In this document: piece by piece, positions 1-6,061 of the stretch
How positions within the stretch are numbered: position 1 is the first letter of the stretch
How the letters are laid out: every line of letters begins with the position of its first letter
Assembly: GCA_963854565.1 (NCBI GenBank)
Contig: CAWKZT010000110.1
Location: forward strand, 1-6,061
Source of the DNA: CAWKZT01 sp963854565
GTDB taxonomy: Bacteria > Actinomycetota > Acidimicrobiia > Acidimicrobiales > JAHEJN01
DNA length: 6,061 nt
Direction: 5' to 3'
Made by a program: the position numbers and the translations under genes
The notes under the pieces: model-generated
What the model was told of the DNA's origin: nothing
Databases searched by the model: none
What the model saw: only the letters and a program-made list of their open reading frames with translations

Positions 1-3000
1 ATCTATTGGTTACCAATGGCTTCGTTGATTCGGAGCGGTATTCGAACGATGCAACACGGTTGTTTATGGCCGATGGCGCGGGTGGTTTTAACGATGGTGC
101 GGCGGTGTTTGGTATCGACCACACCGACCAGGGTCGGGGAGTCATCTGCGCAGATATCGACGCGGACGGCAGGGTCGATGTTTTGATTAGCAACAACGGT
201 GCCGCGCCCAATGCGTACCTCAATGAAACGGACAACACCAGTCATTATCTTGCGGTCGACCTTGTGGGCGCCGGAGCCAACCCGGATGCGATCGGTGCAC
301 GCGTCACGATCACATCGGCTACCGGTGAGCAGACCCAGGAGGTCCAACTCGGTACCTGGTACCTGTCGCAGGGCCCGCAGACGCTGCACTTCGGCCTGGG
401 CGAGGATCAGGTAGTCACCCGCATCGATGTCGCCTGGCCGGGCGCGCCCAGCGCAGAACGCGTAACCAGCAGTTTAGTCAATGTTGCGGTCGACCAACGG
501 GTCGTGATCACCGCCCCGGCGGCCGCCGGCGGTGGATCGGGGCCAGCGCATTGCAAGAGCAGTGGCAGCGGAGCGTCGTTCAGAAACGTTACGACTGAGC
601 TGGGCTTGTGCTACAACGCCATCGTCGGTGATGGCGCGCAATCTGAAGCCCAGGAGTTAGGCGGGGGACTGGCGCTGGTTGATATCGACAAGGATGGCAT
701 GCTGGAGTTGTTCGTCGCCCATGGACACAGCACCCTCGGCAAGCTCTACAGTTTCGACGGGACACGTTTCAATGCACGGACCAACAATGGCCTCGACATC
801 ACCCGCATGGATTTGGCGGGCTATTTTGTCGACCTTGACGGCGATGGATGGAAGGACTTTCTCTCCGCCCAGTACGAGGGCGTCGAGATATTCATGAACG
901 ACCAGACGGGTGCCTTTGTCGATGGTGATGACGCCACGTCCATATCGCATCGCCGAGCGACGCATTCCATGGCGGCTGCGGATCACGACAACGACGGTGA
1001 TCTGGACCTGTTTTTCGCACATTGGGGAACCGGCATAATTGATGGTCAAACGGAGTATCTGTGGGTGAACCATGGTGGCGGGACCTATACAGACGAAAGT
1101 TTTCGGATCCCGATAGAGATCGGTCGTTCGGGCAACAACTTCGAGTCTGAATACTCGTTCACGCCACTGCTCACCGACATCGATGCAGATGGCGATGTGG
1201 ACCTGTTGCTTGCCAGTGACTTCGAGTTGAGCCAGGTAATGGAAAACGAAGTGGGCGGCGATCTTTTCGTCGATCAGACCATGGACGTCATCTCGGATGA
1301 GAATGGCATGGGTGGCGCGGTAGCGGACTACGACCGGGACGGCGACATGGATTGGTTTGTCACGAGTATCTGGGATCCGGAGACTGCGAACAATGGATCT
1401 GGCAACCGTCTATATCGCAATGATGGTCGGGGCAATTTCGAGGACGTGACGGACGAAGCAGGCGTGCGCGAAGGTGATTGGGGCTGGGGAGCTTGTTTTG
1501 CCGACTTCGACAACGACGGCCACGCTGACATTTTTCACACCAATGGGCACCAGTCGGGCGCGAAGTTCGAAGACGATCCATCACGCTTGTTCATGTCGAA
1601 TGGCGATGGTACGTTTACCGAACGGGCGTCGCAAATGGGGATAACGCACACTGATCAGGGCCGTGGGGTTGTCTGCGCGGACTACGACCGCGATGGCAAA
1701 GTCGACATATTCATTGCCAACAACGGCACGTCCCCCACGATCTTCAAGAATGAGATCGACAATGCTAATCATTATATTGCCATCGACCTGCTTGACACCG
1801 ATGCCAATGCCGAAGCCGTCGGCGCACGTGTAACAGTCACCACGGCGTCGGGGAGTCAGGTACAGGAGGTCTATCTCGGAACGGCATACCTGTCACAAGC
1901 GCCGTCGACCCTACACTTCGGACTTGGGGCCGATGACCTGATTTCGTCGATTGACATTGCCTGGCCCGGTCCCGGCTCCATCGTCAGTCGGGTCGAGAAC
2001 GTTGAAGTCGATCAGCGCGTGGAGATTATGCAGGGCGGGGTCAATTTGAATCTGATCGTGACGCAAGGCGTGGGCGGCGGCGTTTATGATATTGGCGACA
2101 TTGTGCCTGTGCAAGCCAATGAGCCGGCGGAAGGGTACTACTTTTCGCACTGGACGAGCACAGGTAGCGGGACGTTTGCCGATCCGACGAGCGCCGCTAC
2201 GCAGTTCATGATGCCCGGCGGTACAGTCTCGATTGCTGCGAATTACGTGCCGGGTATTGCGCCCGGTGCCGACGTGTCGGTCGCGCGGAGTTGGAATGAG
2301 GTTTTGCTGCAGGCGATTCGCAACGATTTTGCCCGGCCCACAGTTCATGCGCGCAACCTTTTTCATACATCGTCCGCGATGTATGACGCCTGGAGCGCTT
2401 ACGCGAGTGTGGATGTGCCGTGGTTGTTAGGGCGTACGCGTGCCGGTGTCACGTGTGATTTTGACGCGATACCCGAACCGGCAGAAGTCGAGGCAGCACG
2501 AAATACGGCGCTGAGCTATGCGACCTATCGCCTCATCCGCCATCGATTTGCCAATTCACCAGGGTCGAGCACGATTAGACGCGATGCCGAAACGCTCATG
2601 AGTGCGCTCGGCCACGATGTGGATGATGAAGACAGCGATTACACGAGCGGCTCTGCTGCGGCGCTGGGCAACCATATCGCGCAATGTTTTATCGATTTCG
2701 GTTTCGCCGATGGCGCTTACGAAGCGGACGATTACGCAAATCAGTTCTATGAGCCGGTGAACGCGCCGCTGGAACCGGCGGAACCGGGTAATCCTGACAT
2801 TACGGATCTGAATCGGTGGCAGCCATTGTCACTGGTCGAGTTCATTGATCAGTCCGGTAATCAGATCAGCGATTCGCCCGAGTTTCTGGGTCCGGAATGG
2901 GGTCAAGTGGTGCCGTTTGCGCTATCGCCCCAGGATCTGACAACGTATCAACGCGACGGCTTCGATTACCTCGTATACCACGATCCCGGTCCGCCACCGA

Positions 3001-4124
3001 CCTTCGATGGCGCCCTCGCAGATCATTACAAATGGGCATTTTCGTTGGTCTCGATCTGGTCGTCACACCTGGATCCCAGTGACGGGGTGATGATCGATAT
3101 CTCACCGGCCAATCTCGGCAATATCACCACATACCCGACGGATTTCACTGATTACGATACATTCTACGACACTCTGCAGGGTGGTGACGGCAGTATCGGT
3201 TATGCGGAGAACCCGGCGACGGGCGAACCGTATACCCCACAATTCGTGGCACGCGGCGACTATGCGCGTGTGCTCGCAGAATTCTGGGCGGACGGCCCCG
3301 AGTCGGAAACGCCACCGGGACATTGGTTCGTGCTCGCCAACGGGGTCAACGATCACCCGTTATTGCAGCGACGCATGGGTGGGGGGCCCGGCCAGGAATT
3401 GGACCGACTCGAGTGGGATGTCAAAACCTATTTTACATTAGGCGGAGCGATGCACGATGCGGCGGTGACGGCATGGGGAATAAAGGGTTGGTACGACTAT
3501 ATCCGTCCTATCTCGTCGATTCGTGCCATGGCGGACCGGGGGCAGAGTAGTGACCCGGGGATGGCGTCCTATCACATCGACGGCATTACGCTGGTGCCAG
3601 GTTACATCGAACTGGTCGAGACCGGCGATCCGCTGGCGGGTGACGGTGACGAGCACATCGGCAAGATCAAAGTGCTGGCGTGGCGCGGCCCTGACTACAT
3701 TGACGATCCGGACACCGACGAAGCCGGTGTGGATTGGATTCTGGCCGAGAACTGGTGGCCGTACCAACGGCCAAGCTTCGTCACGCCGCCGTTTGCCGGA
3801 TACGTTTCCGGGCATTCGACTTACTCGCGCGCCGCGGCTGAGGTCTTGACCGCGTTAACGGGCGATCCGTTCTTTCCAGGTGGCATGAGCCGGTTTGAGG
3901 TCACGGAGGGTGACTTTCTTGTGTTCGAGGACGGACCGTCTGCCAGTATGACGCTGGAGTGGGCGACATACCGCGATGCATCCGATCAATGCAGCCTGTC
4001 GCGCATCTGGGGCGGGATCCACCCGCCACTCGACGACATTCCCGGCCGTTTGATCGGTATTGAAATTGGCACCGATGCATTTGATCAGGCGACCACCTTC
4101 TTTAATGGTACGGCGACGCCCTAA
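1..4124 (+). CDS. FG-GAP/UnbV repeat protein fused to a vanadium-dependent haloperoxidase-like (PAP2 superfamily) domain, 5' partial
   Basis: The reading frame (first full codon at 3) is open from the left edge to the TAA at 4122-4124. The earliest start-like codon, TTG at 6, lies inside a conserved repeat, so the true N-terminus is outside the window. Residues are numbered from that TTG. Residues 1-168 are the end of an FG-GAP/VCBS propeller plus an ASPIC/UnbV domain (about 97-167). A Gly/Ser-rich linker follows, then a second propeller (about 190-600) and UnbV domain (about 606-673). Eight DxDxDG calcium-type loops start at 50, 226, 276, 326, 391, 441, 500 and 559. An InlB-like beta domain (679-749) leads to a haloperoxidase-like domain (about 757-1372) with K1160-x6-R1167-P, S1268-G-H1270 and S1332-R1333-x5-H1339-x3-D1343. 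In characterised vanadium haloperoxidases these residues bind vanadate, with one His as acid-base catalyst and one as metal ligand. PAP2 phosphatases share the signature, so halide oxidation is likely but unproven. The protein is probably secreted or surface-exposed. Confidence 0.88.
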   Translation, partial: LLVTNGFVDSERYSNDATRLFMADGAGGFNDGAAVFGIDHTDQGRGVICADIDADGRVDVLISNNGAAPNAYLNETDNTSHYLAVDLVGAGANPDAIGARVTITSATGEQTQEVQLGTWYLSQGPQTLHFGLGEDQVVTRIDVAWPGAPSAERVTSSLVNVAVDQRVVITAPAAAGGGSGPAHCKSSGSGASFRNVTTELGLCYNAIVGDGAQSEAQELGGGLALVDIDKDGMLELFVAHGHSTLGKLYSFDGTRFNARTNNGLDITRMDLAGYFVDLDGDGWKDFLSAQYEGVEIFMNDQTGAFVDGDDATSISHRRATHSMAAADHDNDGDLDLFFAHWGTGIIDGQTEYLWVNHGGGTYTDESFRIPIEIGRSGNNFESEYSFTPLLTDIDADGDVDLLLASDFELSQVMENEVGGDLFVDQTMDVISDENGMGGAVADYDRDGDMDWFVTSIWDPETANNGSGNRLYRNDGRGNFEDVTDEAGVREGDWGWGACFADFDNDGHADIFHTNGHQSGAKFEDDPSRLFMSNGDGTFTERASQMGITHTDQGRGVVCADYDRDGKVDIFIANNGTSPTIFKNEIDNANHYIAIDLLDTDANAEAVGARVTVTTASGSQVQEVYLGTAYLSQAPSTLHFGLGADDLISSIDIAWPGPGSIVSRVENVEVDQRVEIMQGGVNLNLIVTQGVGGGVYDIGDIVPVQANEPAEGYYFSHWTSTGSGTFADPTSAATQFMMPGGTVSIAANYVPGIAPGADVSVARSWNEVLLQAIRNDFARPTVHARNLFHTSSAMYDAWSAYASVDVPWLLGRTRAGVTCDFDAIPEPAEVEAARNTALSYATYRLIRHRFANSPGSSTIRRDAETLMSALGHDVDDEDSDYTSGSAAALGNHIAQCFIDFGFADGAYEADDYANQFYEPVNAPLEPAEPGNPDITDLNRWQPLSLVEFIDQSGNQISDSPEFLGPEWGQVVPFALSPQDLTTYQRDGFDYLVYHDPGPPPTFDGALADHYKWAFSLVSIWSSHLDPSDGVMIDISPANLGNITTYPTDFTDYDTFYDTLQGGDGSIGYAENPATGEPYTPQFVARGDYARVLAEFWADGPESETPPGHWFVLANGVNDHPLLQRRMGGGPGQELDRLEWDVKTYFTLGGAMHDAAVTAWGIKGWYDYIRPISSIRAMADRGQSSDPGMASYHIDGITLVPGYIELVETGDPLAGDGDEHIGKIKVLAWRGPDYIDDPDTDEAGVDWILAENWWPYQRPSFVTPPFAGYVSGHSTYSRAAAEVLTALTGDPFFPGGMSRFEVTEGDFLVFEDGPSASMTLEWATYRDASDQCSLSRIWGGIHPPLDDIPGRLIGIEIGTDAFDQATTFFNGTATP
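12..443 (+). repeat. Internal duplication copy 1: last FG-GAP repeat plus UnbV domain
   Basis: Codons for residues 3-146 align without gaps to residues 512-655 of the same protein, at a constant offset of 509. I counted about 81 identities in 144 positions (roughly 56%). Shared landmarks are TNG at the start, RLFM, HTDQGRGV, a DxDxDG loop, GARVT, QEVxLGT, YLSQ, TLHFGLG and AWPG. The similarity continues more weakly to the VDQRV motif near residue 163. The divergence points to an old duplication of a whole propeller plus UnbV module. Confidence 0.85.
1539..1970 (+). repeat. Internal duplication copy 2: last FG-GAP repeat plus UnbV domain
   Basis: This is the partner of the copy at 12-443 and covers residues 512-655. 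Here the full module is visible: seven DxDxDG loops, spaced about 50-65 residues apart, precede the UnbV domain, as expected for blades of a calcium-stabilised beta-propeller. The recurring F-x-(D/E)-x(n)-G-(I/L/V) element of VCBS/FG-GAP repeats is also present (for example FRNVTTELGL at 192-201 and FEDVTDEAGV ahead of loop 7). Confidence 0.85.
2040..2252 (+). other. InlB-type divergent beta-repeat linker domain within the large protein
   Basis: Residues 679-749 begin with a beta-strand-rich NLIVTQGVGGGVYDIGD stretch, continue with a Y-F-x-H-W core (YYFSHWTSTGSG), and end with MPGGTVSIAANYVPG. The pattern of strand, 'GD.V.V.A.p..GY.F.HW', 'F.MP...V.I.A.Y' matches the divergent InlB B-repeat family, a small beta-grasp-like module frequent in bacterial surface and secreted proteins. 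Here it joins the second UnbV domain to the enzyme domain and probably acts as a spacer or adhesion module. The assignment rests on pattern recognition only. Confidence 0.65.
3483..4034 (+). other. Vanadate/phosphate-binding active-site signature of the haloperoxidase-like domain
   Basis: Three separated motifs make up the site. K1160 followed six residues later by R1167-P1168 sits in KGWYDYIRP (codons from 3483). S1268-G1269-H1270 sits in GYVSGHSTYS (SGH codons 3807-3815). S1332-R1333-x5-H1339-x3-D1343 sits in SRIWGGIHPPLD (3999-4034). The R-to-H spacing of six equals that of fungal vanadium chloroperoxidase. By analogy H1270 is the acid-base catalyst and H1339 the vanadate ligand. The usual PSGH is VSGH here. 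The domain also carries the N-terminal helix motif RPTVHARNLFH...AMYDAW (777-796) typical of bacterial members. Confidence 0.82.
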
Positions 4125-4192
4125 CTCGCCAGCGGCGTCTTCAGCCTGCGGCTTCTGGCCCGAATAACCCTGGTTCAAAGGAGACTTCAACC
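4125..4192 (+). other. Intergenic spacer, weak inverted repeats, no clear promoter or terminator
   Basis: The 68 bases between the two plus-strand genes hold GCCAG (4128-4132) paired with CTGGC (4155-4159), and inside it two four-base stems with three-base loops (CGCC-AGC-GGCG and AGCC-TGC-GGCT). No T-tract follows, so this is not a convincing intrinsic terminator. I see no good -35/-10 pair. The simplest reading is co-transcription of the flanking genes, possibly with a minor RNA structure ahead of the hydrolase gene. Confidence 0.35.
4177..4183 (+). promoter_or_regulatory. Shine-Dalgarno sequence of the serine hydrolase gene
   Basis: AAAGGAG lies nine bases upstream of the ATG at 4193. The strong match and good spacing fix the start, which is also supported by the signal peptide that begins at this Met. 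Confidence 0.8.
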
Positions 4193-5509
4193 ATGAACGT
4201 GTTACCAAAACTTAACGCTACACCTGTCCTTTTTGCCATTTCACTGTATTTGGTTTTGCCGATTTCTGGATTGTCGGCGAAACCGATGCATACCCCCACA
4301 AAGATGCCGCTGGCCAAGGCGGAGTCGGTCGGCATGTCGACCGAAGGCTTGAGTCGTATCGACGAAATGATGCAGGAACAAATCGACGCCGCGCGTATCC
4401 AGGGCGGGGCCACGATTGTAGCCCGACGCGGCAAGGTAGTTCACTTCTCGACGCATGGCGAAATGGATGTCGAAAAGGGCCGTGTCATGGAGCCCGACGC
4501 CTTATACATTATGGCCTCCTCGGCGAAGCCCGTGATAGGCGTTGCCACGCTGATGTTAGTTGACGAAGGATTGATCAGTCTGAGTGATCCCATATCGAAA
4601 TTCATCCCCGAATTTGCCAAACAGAAAGTAGCGGTCTCAGCCAAACCGGCGAAAGGGGAAGGCAAGAAAGCCTGGAGCAAAGGAGAAGGCGACAACAAGG
4701 GCAAGAAATGGGACAAGAGCAACAAGGGTAAAAAATGGGACAAGGCCAACAAGGGCAAGGGAGATGTTCCAGCGCCGCCTCTCGTACCGCTCGAGACGCC
4801 TGTGACGATTCACCATCTGCTTACGCATACATCTGGTCTCACGGGCGGTGGAATCAAGCGCAGCAAAGCGGATTCGCTTGCGACCTACATTCGCAAGCTC
4901 GCTCAGGCGCCGCTGGTTTTCCAACCCGGGACGCAGTGGGTCTACGGCAATGTGGGCATCCATAGTGTATTGCCACGTATCATCGAAATTGTTTCTGAAA
5001 CCCCATTCCATGAATTCATGCAGGAACGGGTGTTTAATCCGCTGGAGATGAATAACACCTATTTCCATGTGCCGAGTGATAAGGAATCAAAAGTAATCCT
5101 GTGGGAGGCCCTCAAGAGTAAAGGGGGCGGCGGGCTTATCAGTACAGCCGAAGATTTTCTTCATTTCGAACAGATGCTGCTCAATGGAGGGGAGCTTTTT
5201 GGGCGCCGATTGTTGAGTCCGGCCAGCGTAAAGATGATGGGCAGCAATCAGGTTGGTGACCTCTTTGCGACCTCAGGCAAAGGTGCGAAGGCGCAAAAGG
5301 GGATGGGTTTCGGATACGCCGTCGCTGTCACGCTGGATCCGATCGCCGCAGCCAATGGCCGTGAGAAAGGCGCTTTCGGATGGGGCGGCGCGGCCGGTAC
5401 GGTATCCTGGACGGATCCCGAAAACGAACTAGTTGGCGTGCTCATGCTGCAACAGCCGCGCGGCGGGGGGGATTTCGCAAAAATCATCCAAGAGGCTATT
5501 ATCGACTAG
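4193..5509 (+). CDS. Exported serine hydrolase, beta-lactamase/penicillin-binding-protein fold (class C / esterase VIII-like)
   Basis: The 438-residue protein begins with a signal peptide: K6, a hydrophobic core (about 11-27), and a likely cut after L-S-A29. The serine-hydrolase core has S109-S-A-K112 (nucleophile and general base), H-H-L-L-T-H-T-S-G-L at 207-216, PGTQWVYGN ending in the catalytic Y251-G-N253, and G396-W-G-G399 where classical beta-lactamases have KTG. The WGG form is typical of family VIII esterases and related D-aminopeptidase or transesterase-like proteins, so ester or peptide hydrolysis in the periplasm or outside is more likely than beta-lactam resistance. The substrate cannot be read from sequence. 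Residues about 150-191 form a Lys/Gly-rich insertion with a nine-residue tandem repeat, absent from the usual family plan. The gene lies 68 bases after the haloperoxidase-like gene, on the same strand and with its own ribosome site, so an operon is plausible. The start is well supported. Confidence 0.93.
   Translation: MNVLPKLNATPVLFAISLYLVLPISGLSAKPMHTPTKMPLAKAESVGMSTEGLSRIDEMMQEQIDAARIQGGATIVARRGKVVHFSTHGEMDVEKGRVMEPDALYIMASSAKPVIGVATLMLVDEGLISLSDPISKFIPEFAKQKVAVSAKPAKGEGKKAWSKGEGDNKGKKWDKSNKGKKWDKANKGKGDVPAPPLVPLETPVTIHHLLTHTSGLTGGGIKRSKADSLATYIRKLAQAPLVFQPGTQWVYGNVGIHSVLPRIIEIVSETPFHEFMQERVFNPLEMNNTYFHVPSDKESKVILWEALKSKGGGGLISTAEDFLHFEQMLLNGGELFGRRLLSPASVKMMGSNQVGDLFATSGKGAKAQKGMGFGYAVAVTLDPIAAANGREKGAFGWGGAAGTVSWTDPENELVGVLMLQQPRGGGDFAKIIQEAIID
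4694..4762 (+). repeat. 27-bp tandem repeat encoding Lys/Gly/Trp nonapeptides in the hydrolase
   Basis: Two full 27-base units (4694-4720 and 4721-4747) encode NKGKKWDKS and NKGKKWDKA. A partial third (4748-4762) encodes NKGKG. The units differ at few bases, mostly silent (GGC/GGT, AAG/AAA), so the peptide is better conserved than the DNA. The preceding residues 154-167 look like a decayed further copy (KGEGKKAWSKGEGD). The whole insertion is strongly basic and predicted to be disordered. It sits between the FIPEF helix end and the HLLTHTSG motif, on the way to the active-site region. Confidence 0.85.
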
Positions 5510-5559
5510 GCATGTGCCTGGACACAAAACAGCAACTCGGTCAGCACCATCCTGCCCAT
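5510..5559. other. Short convergent intergenic region
   Basis: Fifty bases separate the stop codons of two convergent genes. The only structure is the palindrome AGGCATGTGCCT at 5508-5519, overlapping the hydrolase stop. It would form only a four-base stem and has no T-tract on either side, so termination here is not evident. Confidence 0.5.
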
Positions 5560-6061
5560 TTATAGTCGGTGCACCGTCACCCCGGCAAAACGATAATCAA
5601 CAGAGTTGTCCACCAACTCTGTTTCGTCGTGTAACAGACTCTCCTCTTCCAATTTCAGGATAGCCTGATCTGGCTTGGGGAGTTTCTGCATCGCGCTCTT
5701 GAGAACGCTGTTCAGGTCGGCGGCACCGTATCTATCGTCGATGAGCTTTTCGATTTGATTTCGGGTCAGATCGCGAACGACCTCCCGCAGGTAGTCCGAG
5801 CAGAGGGTGTCATCGCCCAGGATTTCCTCCTGCAGGGCACGCTGCGCCGCTGACCAGGCCTCGTATTCCGGGTACAGCAGCATCTGAAAGTCCTTTGGAT
5901 TGCCAGTCTTCGCACCACCATTCTTGGCACCAACTTTCTTGGCACCACCTTTCTTGGCTTGGGCCATATATTTATCGATATCAGCCTCTGTCATACCTTT
6001 GCTTCTGAGACCGGCACGCATTTCCTTGTCACTTATCGGCTTCTCGAGCGCTTTAGCCCCT
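5560..6061 (-). CDS. Hypothetical protein with Lys/Gly-rich repeat, 5' partial
   Basis: I do not recognise this protein. The frame reads leftwards from the right edge to a TAA at 5562-5560, giving 166 visible residues. A Met at 6021 would give 153 residues, but 13 upstream codons remain open (reading GAKALEKPISDKE). The AAGGA before that Met is too close to act as a ribosome site, so the gene probably starts outside the window. Visible parts, numbered from that Met, are an amphipathic helical stretch (SKGMTEADIDKYMAQAKK, about 7-24), a basic low-complexity segment of KxGGA-type pentapeptides (about 23-41), and a mainly helical, acidic C-terminal part (about 44-153) with a single Cys. There is no membrane segment. 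It is likely a cytoplasmic protein, but no catalytic motif is seen. It converges on the hydrolase gene and is probably regulated separately. Confidence 0.72.
   Translation of the reverse strand, partial: GAKALEKPISDKEMRAGLRSKGMTEADIDKYMAQAKKGGAKKVGAKNGGAKTGNPKDFQMLLYPEYEAWSAAQRALQEEILGDDTLCSDYLREVVRDLTRNQIEKLIDDRYGAADLNSVLKSAMQKLPKPDQAILKLEEESLLHDETELVDNSVDYRFAGVTVHRL
5908..5952 (-). repeat. 15-bp tandem repeat encoding Lys/Gly-rich pentapeptides
   Basis: Three 15-base units on the plus strand (5908-5922, 5923-5937, 5938-5952) are near-identical versions of CTTGGCACCACCTTT, with a partial fourth unit beginning CTTGGC at 5953. Read on the coding (minus) strand they give the series KKGGA, KKVGA, KNGGA, then KTGN. 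The unit is in frame, so copy-number change by slippage would alter length without a frameshift. Confidence 0.85.

Noticed and set aside
6..8. TTG as the real start of the large protein
   Set aside because: The frame is open to the window edge and the codon lies within a conserved repeat whose partner copy continues upstream. No ribosome site can be seen.
1911..2366. Open frame of 151 codons on the minus strand
   Set aside because: It lies wholly inside the large plus-strand gene, opposite conserved UnbV, InlB-like and haloperoxidase segments, and its translation shows no recognisable domain. It is a shadow frame, like the other antisense frames at 657-1073 and 3438-3815.
4125..4160. Inverted repeats between the two plus-strand genes as an intrinsic terminator
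   Set aside because: The stems are only four to five bases long and no run of T follows, so termination is not supported.
4694..4762. Direct repeats considered as a CRISPR array or insertion-sequence target duplication
   Set aside because: The units are contiguous with no spacers, are in frame and coding, and no transposase or cas gene is nearby.
4637..5068. Minus-strand frame of 143 codons opposite the hydrolase
   Set aside because: It is antisense to the conserved SxxK-to-YxN part of the hydrolase. Its hydrophobic C-terminal run is simply the complement of the Lys-rich repeat.
5508..5519. Palindrome AGGCATGTGCCT at the end of the hydrolase gene as a bidirectional terminator
   Set aside because: It can form only a four- to five-base stem with a tiny loop and has no T-tract on either strand.
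6019..6021. ATG at 6021 as the real start of the minus-strand gene
   Set aside because: The frame continues open to the edge, and the AAGGA upstream is only one base away, too close for a ribosome site.

Overview
The window looks like a bacterial chromosome segment, moderately GC-rich and densely coding. Long FG-GAP/UnbV proteins and secreted serine hydrolases are common in marine and soil Gammaproteobacteria and related Gram-negatives. That placement is an inference from gene content; there is no rRNA or other marker gene here. I see no tRNA or rRNA, CRISPR array, insertion sequence or prophage gene.

Layout: (1) Positions 1-4124 (+) hold one very long open frame that enters from the left edge, so its N-terminus is missing. 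It encodes a mosaic protein: the end of one FG-GAP/VCBS propeller plus an ASPIC/UnbV domain, a complete second propeller plus UnbV domain, a small InlB-type beta domain, and a roughly 615-residue C-terminal domain of the vanadium-dependent haloperoxidase / PAP2 superfamily. All three signature motifs of that superfamily are present. (2) After a 68-base gap with a strong Shine-Dalgarno sequence, 4193-5509 (+) encodes an exported serine hydrolase of the beta-lactamase / penicillin-binding fold (SxxK, YxN and WGG motifs). It carries an unusual Lys/Gly/Trp-rich tandem-repeat insertion. (3) After 50 bases, a convergent gene on the minus strand (5560 to beyond the right edge) encodes a protein I do not recognise, with a Lys/Gly-rich pentapeptide repeat near its N-terminal side.

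How they may work together: the first two genes are co-directional and closely spaced with no evident promoter or convincing terminator between them, so co-transcription is plausible. The hydrolase has a visible signal peptide, and the large protein is of a type normally secreted, so both probably act outside the cytoplasm. The haloperoxidase-like domain would oxidise halides, or hydrolyse phosphate esters if it is really a phosphatase. The hydrolase would cleave an ester, amide or peptide substrate. No shared substrate can be read from the sequence. The third gene faces the other way and is probably a separate unit.

The most interesting items are the fusion of duplicated FG-GAP/UnbV modules to a haloperoxidase-type domain with an intact active-site signature, and the repeat insertion in the hydrolase just before its conserved HLLTHTSG motif.
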